From Manduca sexta (taxonomy: Eukaryota; Arthropoda; Insecta; Lepidoptera; Sphingidae): a DNA stretch of 64,000 nt. Shown in pieces: positions 35,301 through 45,339 of this stretch. A model generated the notes under the pieces. It saw only the letters and a list, made by a program, of their open reading frames with translations, was not told where the DNA came from and did not search any database. Positions within the stretch are counted from its first letter, which is position 1. Each line of letters begins with the position of its first letter. The stretch lies in the NCBI RefSeq assembly GCF_014839805.1, contig NC_051132.1, positions 2,604,001-2,668,000 on the forward strand. Direction: 5' to 3'. The translations under genes were made by a program, and so were the position numbers.

Positions 35301-38300
35301 CCTAACGCTAAAACAAGTTTATAAGTAAGACTGATAAACTACAGTTTTTTTTTAATAGTCACCATGTAGATTTCAGCAAGATTAAACGAAACAAGTACGC
35401 AGTTTTAATTATTTGGATATTATTGGATTTCGTGACTCGTGGAAAAGGATGCATGAAGTTAAAGAGTTTTTGACATTAGTAATGCAAAAATGTCGAAGAA
35501 TGCAAGGTGAACGAGTAATCCACGCACCGTAAGAAATGTTTATCCAGGAAGCACAATGGAGCTTAAAATAAAATCGCGCAGGCGTGTTCAAAAACTAGTA
35601 TAATTTTTCAAAGTTTGTATATTTGTTTATACCTGAACACAGCCAGCAATTTCTCAGCACGGACACTGTCCCCATCATACACATATAGATGGTCCCAGCC
35701 GCACTCAGTGGCGAAGCTCTCGAGCCTGATCCGCACCACGGGGGGCGTAGGCCCCAGCCGCGGAGGACTCACCAGCCAGGTGCACTGTGTGCTCACGCTG
35801 TAGTTAGAGGGTCCGTCGGTTATCACCCCCATAGGGGCAGTCAGGCTAAAAAAATAAAATATTTGTTTTTAGCAATTTTTTTTCATGGTTTTTATGTTCT
35901 CACCAGTATAGGTTTGCGAAACTCTGAGTTAAGTTTGACATGAACTAGGTAACTGGTTAAGAAATAGACTGTATCTCTGATAAGCGGGTAAACTAGTTGC
36001 GCCTCTACCTACTCCTTCTGGGAAAAAAGGCGACAGTGTGTCTTCATTAAAAAGTCGAACCTACGTCGTAAATAAAGTGGACCAATTAATATTTATTACT
36101 TTAAAAACAAGTTATATTTTCCTTGTTTTATGCATTAATAGGTATTTTAATTTATTCAAACAGTTTAGCATCTTACGTCTCACAATGAGATTCGGATATT
36201 ACATATTTTTTGTATCAAAAAGATTATAAACAGGTAAACAAGATGGCACACCACCGCAAAATAAGAGTAATTAAGATTGCATTCCAAGCTTTTAATGTCG
36301 AAACCATACGCTTGTCAAGCCTCACAAATTCAAACATGAGGATAAGACGATTGACTTAACTAGCGTAAGTTCGTAAGGGTTTACTTTGATGTCCGATCCG
36401 ATGGAGAGGCGGTTTTTGAACTAAAATATTAAGCACACGCATGTTTGTGTGTCGCCTGTAAAAAGTAGATTTGTTATTTGCGACTTTGCAAAGCGTGGCT
36501 CTGGCACAAAGAACAAAACTTTTATCGGTTGGAACCACTACATACAACACTTAAATTCTACATCTCACGTCTCAAGACTACCACACGTATCAATTTGTAG
36601 TTCTATCTACTTATGATCAATGCTGGACCTAAGCGACTTTTAAAGTCGCACAAACGCACCCGTGGCCTCAAAACAAAACCATCAAACAAAGGCATGCGGA
36701 AGCCGGCGTATATAAGCGGGTAAAATCCGCGGCCGTGCACTCGCCCTGCCCGCTCGGATAATTGCACAATAACGAGGCAGATGTCACACGATGATAACAC
36801 TGAATGATGGACATTTGCATCACAAATGGACAGCTGATTCATTAATGTGAAGATTAACGCCTACGTTATGTCGATGGGTGAAAGGCTAATTGACCTAAGC
36901 GAAATTTATTTCGTTTTTCTTTAAGTTTCTTCAAGAAATAGAAAATTGAGATTTTTTTTTATACGAACACAGCAATGTAACCCTACTACACTTGATGGTA
37001 AGTGGAGTGGGGTCCAATAGAATGTCTACTAACGGGAGATGATTACCCATCGCCAGTCACACACTTATGCCGGCCTGTTGAAACCGGCGTTCCGGGATCA
37101 GCCTGTGTATATCCGGGTCCAACAGGCCGGCAAAATTATGTCGACTTCTGAGGAGTAATAATCTCTCGTCAGTCGACATTCTACAGGGTCCCACGTGCAC
37201 GTATTAAAAAAAAAATCTTTGCTAAAATTGCTAGATGCCCATGTTCAGCAGTAGACATTCTGCGTCTGATGATGATGATTGCTAGAATTATGTCGGCCTG
37301 TTTTATTGCAAATACGTGAAGGTTAAAGTATCACTATCATATTTGTGATGCTGACTACCAAAGAATATACTAATATTTAACGAGCTAACTCCAATCAAAC
37401 AATATCCCCCAACCCGTCCCTATATTGCTACTAAACAACCAACATCAGAGTCCTAATTTAGTGTTGTACATAAATACATATCTGTGCTTATTCCTAGGTT
37501 AAAAATACTGACGTTCAATATTCTATATTGGAGCAGCGAATGAAGAGACCTTAAATAAGTAATGTGTGTGTGGATAATTTAGTTTAAGTCTGTGATTGAT
37601 CGAGGTGTTCTTGAAGTAATCTGAAGAACTTTACTTTTGGGAGTCACAATCATGCTTACAAGAGAACTACTACGACGTTAGTATGTGATTCTATATCCTG
37701 AATTCCATAGCACCAACTATCTTAAAGTCTGCTAGATTTAAGGAAGCTATGGTATACCTTCTGTTATGTTACATGGGACTGGGAGAAAATTTGAAGTAAT
37801 ATTTCTATGCAAAAACCCACTCTCAATACAGAAATAGGAATATGCTGTTAGTTTCTGAATGTAAATAATAATAATATGAGCCCTGTATTATATACTGTCC
37901 CACTGTTGGGCACGGGCTTCCAGGCTACTGAGAGGTATTAGGCCTTAGTCCACTATGCTGGTCTAGTGCAGATTGGTAGACAGCATACACCCTCGAAATT
38001 CCTATAGAGAACTCAGGTATGCAGGTTTCCTCACAATGTTTTGCTTTCACCGTTAAAGCAAGCAATAATTCACAAAGAATACACACGTAATATTTAGAAA
38101 AGTCAGAGGTGTGTTCCCAAGGATTTTAAACCTGCAGACATTCATCTCAGCAGTCAGATCCACACCCAACTAGACTATCACCATTAATAACTTTATATTA
38201 ATTAATAATCAAGTTATGATATTAATTATAATTATTAATTTTATATGAAAAACATGACTTGAGGATGATTTTTTGTCTATTTTTATACTCAGATCATGTT

Positions 38301-41300
38301 AAACAATTTGTTCTATGCTTTATTATTATTATTAATGTAACAGAACACCTGTGTATATGCCTTCGTACATATCATAAAACATCTGCTACAAAGTAAATAA
38401 ATCCTATATTGTTAACTAATGTAAATATGATATATAAAATTTCTTTTATATAATTTTTTTATAGATTCTCTGGGGGAACTCAAGAAAAAGCTTTTTTTAC
38501 AAGGGTCATAATATTCAAAATAATATCTATGTCATATTAATATCCACAATACAAGGTAAATAGTGAGTCAACTTTAAACTTCATTCTAGAGCCTAAAACA
38601 ATACTAGAATAAATTCCAGACCCCAAACATTGACAGCTTATATTTATATTTTCATCAGTAGGTATTTTTACACAGCTAACTATAGTACCACTGGGGCTAT
38701 AAATGTTGTCTTATTCAACATGACCAGTATGATTGTTTATTAATTTATTTCACTTATGAGTCAAACTTTAAATTAAATTCACAGATGTACAGCACCAGGC
38801 CTGGTGAATCACCATTCATGGGCAACTATGATCACTAAACATGAAGATAATCACGTCTCCCCCTGCCTGTTATCTTCATTCAGGTATACAAAAAACATAA
38901 AAATGGTCTTGTTTCAAGACATAAAACTTCTAGATCCTAGTATTATTTTGTTCTTGTGAATAAACATCTTTTATTTTAAGGCGATACCTCAAGGTCCATT
39001 TTCATACATTTTGTTTCGGCTTTAATCTGGGTAACTAAACAAGTATTGGCAAGTAAAGAATTTAAATTCACGTCTAGTTAGTGATTAGTTCTCGCAGTTG
39101 AAAGAAATATCCATGATTATTAATTATTTTTACGTTTTTCTTTCAACTGCGAGAACTAATCACTAACTAGACGTGAATTTAAATTCTTTACTTGCCAATA
39201 CTTGTTTAGTTACCCAGATTAAAGCCGAAACAAAATGTATGAAAATGGACCTTGAGGTATCGCCTTAAATAAATAAATGAAAATCCGTTTATTGCCTTAT
39301 TGTCTAGTTACAGCTATTATTATAAAGCACAGTAAAATTGTATAATTATAAAGGCAAAAGGAAGCCGTTCGGCTCATGCTGACTGGGACAGTAGTTCTGA
39401 GCAATGCCAATGTTCAGCCTCACCTAAACTTTTTGAGGTGATATGCCGAAGGTTAATAGTGGTTTTTTGGATACTGACATGGCATAGCAAGACAATGATA
39501 ATTAATAAAATCATGGCAGCCAATTTACAAATTAGGTACTATAGTACACACAAAACTGTTTATCCTTTAATATAATTCCCATTGTGCATCAATCATAACT
39601 ATGTAGGCTAATTAAATTGAACAGTCACATGTATCTAATTAGATTTATCAGATATTAATGTCGGTATTTCAGTAACTGTCCACACAATGCACAAATGTGT
39701 ACATAATTAAATTAATCTCACTAATATCATTAATGTGAGTGTGGAAGTTGGGATGTTTATTATAAACTCGGCAACACATGAATGATTTTTTTTCCAAATG
39801 AATCACAAATGAGTTTTTATTTATATACATAAAGAGGTCAAGTTCGTGTCTCTCATAGGGTGAGGGGGGGATCGAGGTTCCACTATTTGATACGTAGTTA
39901 TATTTGAATGATATTTGGCCACAGATAGATCATGACCTTACATGTCATCAAGGAGTTAAATGTATAAAGTATATAAACAAGGGATTAACATAGAGCCTAA
40001 TTTTTATTACTATAATTTGCTTCTATAGGAACTATTTGGATATTTTTCTTATTTTCTAAGTGGACAGTGTTGGCATTGTAGGAATGGTGCTATGAATTGC
40101 TGCAGTGATTAAGGGATTTTTGTAGCACAAAAGGCTTTTCACACGGGCAAAACTTTGGGCAACACCTAGTAATACAATATAATTTCTGACGTACAAACTA
40201 AATTTTTTATGTTTTCATTTAGATTTCTGGTTATGTAAAGTATGATGAACTGTTTCAGTATCTATCTGAGAAAATCTATACAACCCACATTAATGTGTTG
40301 TACAAAAATAACTATAACACCTCCAGGCCTTCTTCAATGTATCAATATTATACGCATATAATAAAAAAGAATAAAACATTGTTTCCATTTTCTGGTTAAG
40401 AAAGCAATATCAATTCATTATTTGTGTTGAATAAAAATATATATATGTTATACATAAAGCCTCATTTAAGATTTCAAGTTAAATTATACAATAAATGTTA
40501 TACCGTATTGACTCATTATGACTGAGAATAGTTTAATTAAGACCAGGTTTTGATAAAACATATGTATACCAGTCCATTATTAAATTATTTACCTTGTTGT
40601 AGGATTGTTATTTCACATGAGTTTTTGATGAGACAATATAAGCTTCAAGGAAACAACCAGCTTGTAATGGATAATTTTAGGACTCAACCAGCCTGTTTGA
40701 AGCAGACAAAATTATTGCCTTCCAAAAAGGACAAGTGCCAAATGCTACCAGCATGAAGATAAAAAAAAAAGTGATTAGTAAGATGAGGTTTTTAATCTAG
40801 GCACTAAAGGAACCATTGAGGTAGATGAGTCTTGTCTGAGATAATATGCTTAACAAGGCTTTTTGATTATGTTCTAATGTTTATTAATTTAAAGCCTATA
40901 TATTCCAGCCCTTGAATAGGAATTATAATTTAGTATAAGTATCAAGTGTCAATAAAGGCCTGCTTATTTGACAGAATAATGTAAAATAAAAATAGAACAA
41001 GCTCTAATAAAATACTGGCATGCACATTATCACAATGGTCATCATGTCAACATCTTCACAATCAAGATAAGCTAATTATACAGCTCGCAAATACTCCAGT
41101 GGTGTGAACAAAAAAGCATATTCAACTCGACAATACGAATACAAATAAATTTGCATATCGAAAACATTAAATGTGTTGCAAATTATTGGCACCAATAGTG
41201 TGTGTCAGGCGACGCAACGCCGACGTGACCTTCGGCAGGAAGTGAAGAAGCCAAAGTGTATAATTGGATAATCCTCTGGCTGCTTTCTCTTGCCAATTTC

Positions 41301-41617
41301 ATATACATCGCGGCGTGAAAGGGGTCACTGAACTGATCGCTCCAAACGCATTTTTGGGAGTGTCACCGTGTTCTGCATACTCACTTGACTTTCCCGCCGC
41401 AGTATTGACACTCGGGACCCTGCCAACCCTCGTAACAAACGCATGTTTCGTTCTTACAAACACCATTTATACAGTTATATTCACTGCACTTGGTATGAAC
41501 ACACTGACAAAACAATAACACTATGAGAACTGAACAAGGTAATGGCGACAGCCACCGACATTTTCGTCTGTATTTAGATTTGAACAGGAATAAGAACATT
41601 TGTAGAGATTCTACCAT
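21327..41617 (-). CDS. Atrn: Attractin (distracted orthologue), full 24-exon coding gene
   Basis: Coding exons: 41385-41617, 35633-35845, 34880-35046, 34435-34515, 33874-34081, 33495-33638, 33054-33199, 32569-32687, 31845-31994, 31229-31337, 30990-31101, 30550-30678, 30002-30149, 28877-28946, 28243-28358, 27538-27648, 26963-27048, 26241-26355, 25781-26025, 25131-25444, 23164-23389, 22335-22545, 21736-21841, 21327-21529. Every junction has GT-AG and matching phase; the sum is 3762 bp, 1253 residues plus stop. Family knowledge: a type I membrane protein. Mammalian ATRN acts with the E3 ligase MGRN1 in agouti/melanocortin signalling and neural maintenance; the fly gene is distracted. The order EGF-CUB-EGF-kelch-PSI-laminin EGF-TM-tail matches. 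No C-type lectin domain is seen. The start at 41617 was chosen because it best precedes the signal peptide; in-frame ATG at 41788 would add 57 residues. Confidence 0.93.
21985..22250 (-). repeat. Dispersed repeat R2, copy 2, in attractin intron 22
   Basis: Reverse-orientation copy of R2, recognised by CAGTCGACATTCTATTGGAC and nearby strings. Confidence 0.7.
22772..22999. mobile_element. Foldback MITE, copy 2, in attractin intron 21
   Basis: Ends TTAAGGCGATACCTCAAGG and its reverse complement. The right arm is full length but most of the left arm is deleted, so this copy can no longer form the long hairpin. Confidence 0.82.
23774..25122 (-). mobile_element. Helitron with fused Rep/helicase remnants, attractin intron 20
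   Basis: On the minus strand it begins TCTATAATATAAAAATGAAT at 25122 and ends with a hairpin region (GACAGGACGAAGTCTGTCGG) and CTAG at 23774, followed by T. It fills most of the intron between exons 20 and 21. The interior keeps both ends of a Helitron protein but not the middle. Confidence 0.82.
24005..24422 (-). pseudogene. Helitron Rep-helicase polyprotein, N and C termini joined
   Basis: The open frame from 24422 starts MPPVRRGNLGRRTRNATNQA and runs to VCSHCKALKYK, the usual N terminus of arthropod Helitron helicase proteins. From about 24132 the following bases encode, in a different frame, FSHGQLYVACSRVGKPSDLF and end AYHKALQ at 24005, the usual PIF1-like helicase C terminus. The Rep and most helicase motifs are missing. 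A large internal deletion has joined the two ends out of frame. Confidence 0.85.
25131..25444 (-). CDS. Atrn: Attractin exon 20: laminin-type EGF pair
   Basis: One 314-bp exon encodes CPACQCNGHALCD, CGQCAPGHWGNPLNGGACQPCDC and CYCATKGLAGDRCDKC. This is the tandem laminin EGF of attractin with all cysteines in place. It is GC-rich (over 65 percent by eye). Its donor GTGAGT is followed after two bases by the 5' end of a Helitron. Confidence 0.95.
25781..28946 (-). CDS. Atrn: Attractin exons 14-19: PSI (plexin-semaphorin-integrin) repeats
   Basis: Exon 14 (28877-28946) is a short linker with one cysteine. Exon 15 has CGACVSAGCVWCG; exon 16 ECHANEESLREVCG and HSCAACHAHQHHHTH; exon 17 ACYWDYDTIKCKA; exon 18 CATFASCANCTAEECIWC then RCVDK; exon 19 NAYGASFPLGGCRAW then ACGACLSEPACGWC. 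The cysteine spacing follows the PSI repeats of ATRN. In vertebrates a C-type lectin domain separates the segments equivalent to exons 17 and 18; here exon 17 splices in phase directly to exon 18. Confidence 0.88.
26640..26866 (-). repeat. tRNA-derived SINE family R1, copy in attractin intron 17
   Basis: On the minus strand it has a GGTTCGAATCC polymerase III B-box and the common body CAGCCCGGAGTCTGGGATTT. The same body recurs at 31390-31632, 42862-43095, 45112-45335 and 52431-52602. Resembles HaSE-type SINEs of Lepidoptera. Confidence 0.75.
29500..29874 (+). mobile_element. Helitron in attractin intron 13
   Basis: Starts TC at 29500 with a GACTGACTGACTGACTGAC run at 29523 onward and the phrase GGACGGATCGGGCTGAAATT. 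Ends GCGGGCGAAGCCGCGAGC, then CTAG and T. No ORF. Confidence 0.75.
30002..34081 (-). CDS. Atrn: Attractin exons 5-13: kelch beta-propeller
   Basis: Nine exons encode kelch repeats. Exon 5 ends with RVGGETFDNAHFLYR; exon 6 has RFAHAAVVHESELIVYGG; exon 7 TNEVWRLRLD; exon 8 SGHSAVLVYMGAIRKPVMLV; exon 9 GFGHSAVWDPLTKKVYVHGG; exon 10 PTPRYLHTAVFISPG; exon 11 MLVFGGNAHNDSA and CYSG; exon 12 CGAWYP; exon 13 FDGRLRSDALKF, then the lead into the PSI region (CVWR). These match vertebrate attractin blade by blade. Exon 5 (33874-34081) is extremely GC-rich and its N-terminal half is an Ala/Arg run where an EGF-like segment is expected. Exons 11 and 12 are also GC-rich and weakly conserved. Confidence 0.88.
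31390..31632 (-). repeat. SINE family R1 in attractin intron 9
   Basis: About 85-90 percent similar by eye to the copy at 26640-26866, with the B-box GGTTCGAATCC near 31575 on the minus strand. Confidence 0.75.
32305..32515 (-). repeat. R2 copy 3, intron 8 side of the exon 8 inverted pair
   Basis: Reverse-orientation R2 copy immediately downstream of attractin exon 8. Complementary to the copy at 32768-32998. Confidence 0.8.
32768..32998 (+). repeat. R2 copy 4, intron 7 side of the exon 8 inverted pair
   Basis: Forward R2 copy upstream of exon 8. With 32305-32515 it forms an inverted repeat of about 200 bp with exon 8 in the loop. Confidence 0.8.
34435..35845 (-). CDS. Atrn: Attractin exons 2-4: CUB domain and second EGF
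   Basis: Exon 2 (35633-35845) holds the CUB core, with CTWLV, FATECGWDHLYVYDGDS and LLAVF. Exon 3 (34880-35046) finishes CUB with SALLHFFSDDAYAMEGFNV and begins the EGF (YSCP). Exon 4 (34435-34515) completes it (HGECEDGTCKCEAYWTGVAC). The exon 3 donor was placed at A before GTATGT because that phase regenerates the EGF cysteine spacing NCSNHGEC. The donor is the last base pair of a 20-bp tandem array. Confidence 0.92.
34761..34880. repeat. 20-bp tandem repeat ending at attractin exon 3
   Basis: Six consecutive 20-bp units based on AGAACAAAACCGAACACACT with few changes. The last unit ends at 34880, which is exactly the last coding base of exon 3, so the authentic donor lies inside the final unit. 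Confidence 0.92.
35128..35333. mobile_element. MITE with CAGTCTTACTTATAAA ends, intron 2
   Basis: About 205 bp with terminal inverted repeats CAGTCTTACTTATAAA flanked by TA, suggesting a Tc1/mariner-type non-autonomous element. A second copy lies in the other orientation at 48734-48916. The centre contains a perfect 34-bp palindrome at 35243-35276. Confidence 0.7.
36960..37205. repeat. R2 copy 5, rearranged, attractin intron 1
   Basis: Two partial R2 segments head to head: GTAAGTGGAGTGGGGTCC at the left, and the complementary CAGTCGACATTCTA at the right. Confidence 0.65.
37885..38185 (-). repeat. SINE family R3, attractin intron 1
   Basis: Reverse-orientation copy of the tRNA-derived SINE that is best preserved at 56216-56548. 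Confidence 0.7.
38976..39268. mobile_element. Foldback MITE, copy 3, attractin intron 1
   Basis: Both arms are nearly full length and the loop is only about 35 bp. Ends TTAAGGCGATACCTCAAGG and its complement, as in copy 2. Confidence 0.85.
39815..40168 (+). mobile_element. Possible diverged Helitron, attractin intron 1
   Basis: The right end reads CACGGGCAAAACTTTGGGC, then ACACCTAGT, a decayed version of the Helitron terminus seen elsewhere in the window. The left end is uncertain. Confidence 0.3.
41385..41617 (-). CDS. Atrn: Attractin exon 1: signal peptide and first EGF
   Basis: A basic stretch (KSKYRRKCRW) precedes a hydrophobic core (CSVLIVLLFCQC), fitting a signal peptide with a long n-region. 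An EGF module follows (CSEYNCINGVC, then CVCYEGWQGPECQYC), equivalent to the first EGF of vertebrate attractin. The donor is AA before GTGAGT. Intron 1 is about 5.5 kb, the largest of the gene. Choice of start codon is the main uncertainty. Confidence 0.85.
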
Positions 41618-41789
41618 TTTGGTGTATGCATTTTCATCGAGTTTTGTTATATCGCGGACGTATAAGCGGTTCCGACGTCGCGTAGTTTCGTACGGTACTA
41701 AATTTGGGGTTGTCAAAGCTACAGAAAAATTTGCCGAGACTTTTTGCAAAATATCAGAATTAATAACTAGAAAAAAAATTAAATACATA

Positions 41790-42860
41790 TTTATTTCACA
41801 CTTTTTGCTCTATTATTCGTTTCTTTTTGAGATTTATGGGTATGTAAATTACACTCCTTTATGTATCAAAATTAATATACAATATTCTGTCGATTCTTAG
41901 AAAACAATATTTATTAAGTTACTCCGTTATTCTAAAAGTTACGGGTAGCGATGGAAGAATTAAAACTATTCATTAATAAAAAAAAGTCTAATTCTATGAA
42001 TATAGTCAAACAAATCTATAATTTACCGACTATTTTTAAGAATTGGTCACACTGACTTGACATTATCATAAACGGGCTGCCATGATTTAAAAACATGGTT
42101 TTATTTGCAACAGATTATAAAACTTCGTTGCTTAGATGTAAGTTTATTATTTGTAATTTAAAAATGTTGTTACTAATATTTAGAAATCGTTACTTTGTTT
42201 CATAAAATTATTTATTTTTTATATTGTAATAATAATGTCTTCAATTAGCGACATCTGTGGTAAATCTTCATTACTAAATATTAATCAAATAATTCCGTAA
42301 AACTCGGTAGATGGCATTATAGGCCTAAAATTGTTTTTTAGATTTCTCGTAAAGTTCATAGCGCAGTTACGCAAATAAAATATGAAGACGTATGTAATGA
42401 ATATAAATAAATATTAATTATATTATTTATCTCTTTAAAATACACAGACGGAAAATAATATGAAAATGGATACAATAAAAAATCAGCACTATAATACGAA
42501 TGTCATTAATAGGTATGTATAATGTGTATACTATATATGTGTGTACAAGTAAGTACCTAAGTACATAAGTAATTAAAAAAAACCTTATTTTAATGATACT
42601 TGAGAGCTGTCTTAAAGAAATCATAATGATTATTTTCCCTCGGAATTACCTAATTATTTCTTTGTTTGTTAATTCTTTTATCTATTTACCGAATAATGTT
42701 AATTGTTATTGTATACTGTCATTTGAAATAATAGAAAATAACTAATAAATAATAACATAATGATAATATTATCTAGCCTATATCGATAGTTGGGTGTGGA
42801 ACGGACTGCCGAGACGAATGTCCGCAGGTTCTAATATTATCTACTAAACGAACAAAAACG
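41790..42860. other. Atrn: 5' flank of attractin, AT-rich
   Basis: Presumably holds the attractin promoter and 5' UTR on the minus strand. No clear TATA or initiator can be singled out. A short R3 fragment lies at about 42778-42832. Confidence 0.35.
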
Positions 42861-42861
42861 C

Positions 42862-43095
42862 ACATCACGCCTTTATCCTTGAAGGGGTAGGCAGAGATGC
42901 AACTAGGGCACTCACTTTTCGTCGTATTTCGTCAATCAAGAAGTAGGAGGCGAGCTTATCGCCATGTCGGGCACAAATTCTAGACTCCGGACTGATACTG
43001 AGAGGAAAAACCTAATCACTGTCTAACCCGGGATTCGAACCCAAGACCTCAAGGCGAAAGTCGTACGCCTCATGCAATACAAGTACACCACCAGA
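42862..43095 (-). repeat. SINE family R1
   Basis: Diverged copy with GGGTTCGAATCCCGGG on the minus strand and the shared CAGTCCGGAGTCTAGAATTT body. Confidence 0.7.
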
Positions 43096-43099
43096 ATAT

Positions 43100-45110
43100 A
43101 ACAAGTTGATATGTAGCATGAGGCAGATCCACGTGTTATGTGTGTTGGTAAACGGCAGTTCTGTGCCTTATGGGCCGCCGCACATATGGCGGAGCGCAGT
43201 TACTTGATTTTGAATATTATTTCAATGGAGGCAATGTCGATAATAGTTTGACAAGAAAAAATTCTGCGCTGCTCTCCACCATAATATATGCACTGGCCCT
43301 ATTGTAATGCACAAGCGCACTTACAAGATTTCGTAACATTATTTAAAAAAATATTGCGGTTTTGTAAGTTTTCTAAACGTTTTCAGAGACATAAATTGAT
43401 TAATTTTATTTACATTTAAAAGTGATGGCATTTGAAAGGTTTGCGGGTTAGCAATTGATCCGCATCCACGCCCTATGGTACTAAACAATTTACAAACCTA
43501 TTTAAATAAAGAATTATTTACACTATCCGGTCCTAAAATATTTTTAACATTTACTCTTCTTAATTCTTTTCTAAATTTTAAACAATTTCATCAACTACTC
43601 TTTAGTTAGTCTCTTAGTTGAAACGCCAATTTTCCTGACTAATCTTTGCATAATACATCGGAATGACAAAACAAAACTAGTACACAAGCCAGGTTTCCAG
43701 TAGCTATTTGGAAGCGTATCGATGCGACGTGCTTGAGTTACATGACATTGATAGCCGCGGCTAATGCGCGGCTCGCGTGTCGCGGGTTCGATTCCGAATA
43801 GCGAAAAATAACCTAGAATATAATATTTGGCTTTTTGGGTATGAAACAATTAATGGAATGGTAAATTCGGCACAGTGCAGGGGTTGGAATAAAATCGCTT
43901 TTTATGTTACATATTTACGCTTTTTTATCGTAATATTTATTAGCCCTATAATAAAATACTAAATAGCAGGATACCTATATATAGCTAGGTATAGTTACAA
44001 CAATTGTCAATGTTTTTGACCGGCCAGACTTTCACCTTTTTGATGTCGGTTGAAAATAATGGTTGCCTCCAGCACAATATCTGAATAAATGTCAGTACTA
44101 CATACTTATTTAGAAACAAACCAAGATTAATCTGGAAAGTATTCAATTGAAAACTTGTAGGGACTTATCTAACTGCCGAAATAACTAACGCAAAATAATA
44201 CAATAAACCAAAATATAAAAATTAAACTTCTTATACCAGAATAGTGCTTTGAATTCGGGTAAAAAAATATATCCGGCCGAAGCCGCGAGCAACCACTAGT
44301 CACCAATATTTATTCCATTAAAACCAGTCAATATCTCGTCTCTGTAGAATCCAAAATAATGACGAAGGTAACATCAACTCATACAAATATTAACATTATA
44401 TACAATCGTAGCGATTTCCATCGAAAATGCTCGCAATTTTAACAAAATAATGTCCGTTGCACATGCGATGACAACATTTAAACAAACATTATGTTTTCGG
44501 AATTATAAAAACGCTCCAAAACTTTCTACGGTTTTGTGAATTAGCATACCAACGAATTTTATAATCACGAACGGGTTAGAAAAGTATTTTAGAACCGTAT
44601 CCGATATTTTTGTACTCAACTGTATAGTTTTGAAATAGTTATTCTTATTATTTGTTTGAATTTTATTTTATTGTTATTGTTCATAATCACGAAAGGGTTA
44701 GATACTTAAGTGTTTTGAAACCATATGGAACAATTGCGACTGTAATATTATATTGAGATTATGTTGATTTTATAAAAATACATGGTCTCCGATATTTTTG
44801 TACTCGATTGTATAGTGTTTAGTGTTGTAATGGTTATAGTTATTTTGGTATCTGTTTTAATTTTATTGTTATTGTTGTCATTAGTATTCTTAAATTTAGA
44901 GTTAGATTATATTGCTAGATGTTTTTTTTTGGCTAAGTGCTGTAAACTTTCATTAAATTTGTAAATAAATAAATAGTGGATATGACACAGTAACTTTCGG
45001 CAAATGAGCTGGAGTCAGATTGAATGAGTACTTGAAGGAAGTCCAGTTAATCTCCATTATAACTGGTACAGTTTAGTGTCATAGTAGAGCTGATTAAATT
45101 AAATATACAC
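43100..45110. other. AT-rich intergenic stretch with small repeat remnants
   Basis: No gene seen. At 43725-43800 a tRNA-like B-box (GGTTCGATTCC) suggests a SINE head. At about 44278-44299 there is a Helitron-type end (CGAAGCCGCGAGC, then CTAG). Confidence 0.35.
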
Positions 45111-45111
45111 A

Positions 45112-45335
45112 CATACCGCCTGTATTCCCAAAGGGTTAGGCAGAGGTGCAACCAGCACACCGACATTACGCCTGTGTGTTCAGCCCATGATGTGATAGCG
45201 GGCGTCCCTATTATCATATCGAGGACAAATTCCAGACTTCGGGCTGATAGAACAGAAAAACCCAATATGACTACAACGGGATTTGAACCCGAGGCGTCGG
45301 AGTATTGTACCGCGCACACAATACAATATAATATT
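45112..45335 (-). repeat. SINE family R1
   Basis: Diverged copy with GGGTTCAAATCCCG on the minus strand and the CAGCCCGAAGTCTGGAATTT body. Confidence 0.65.
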
Positions 45336-45339
45336 ATCA

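Noticed and set aside
43725..43800. Possible tRNA gene
   Set aside because: Has a B-box (GGTTCGATTCC) but no convincing cloverleaf or A-box at the right distance. The B-boxes at 26640-26866, 31390-31632 and 56216-56548 likewise belong to SINEs.
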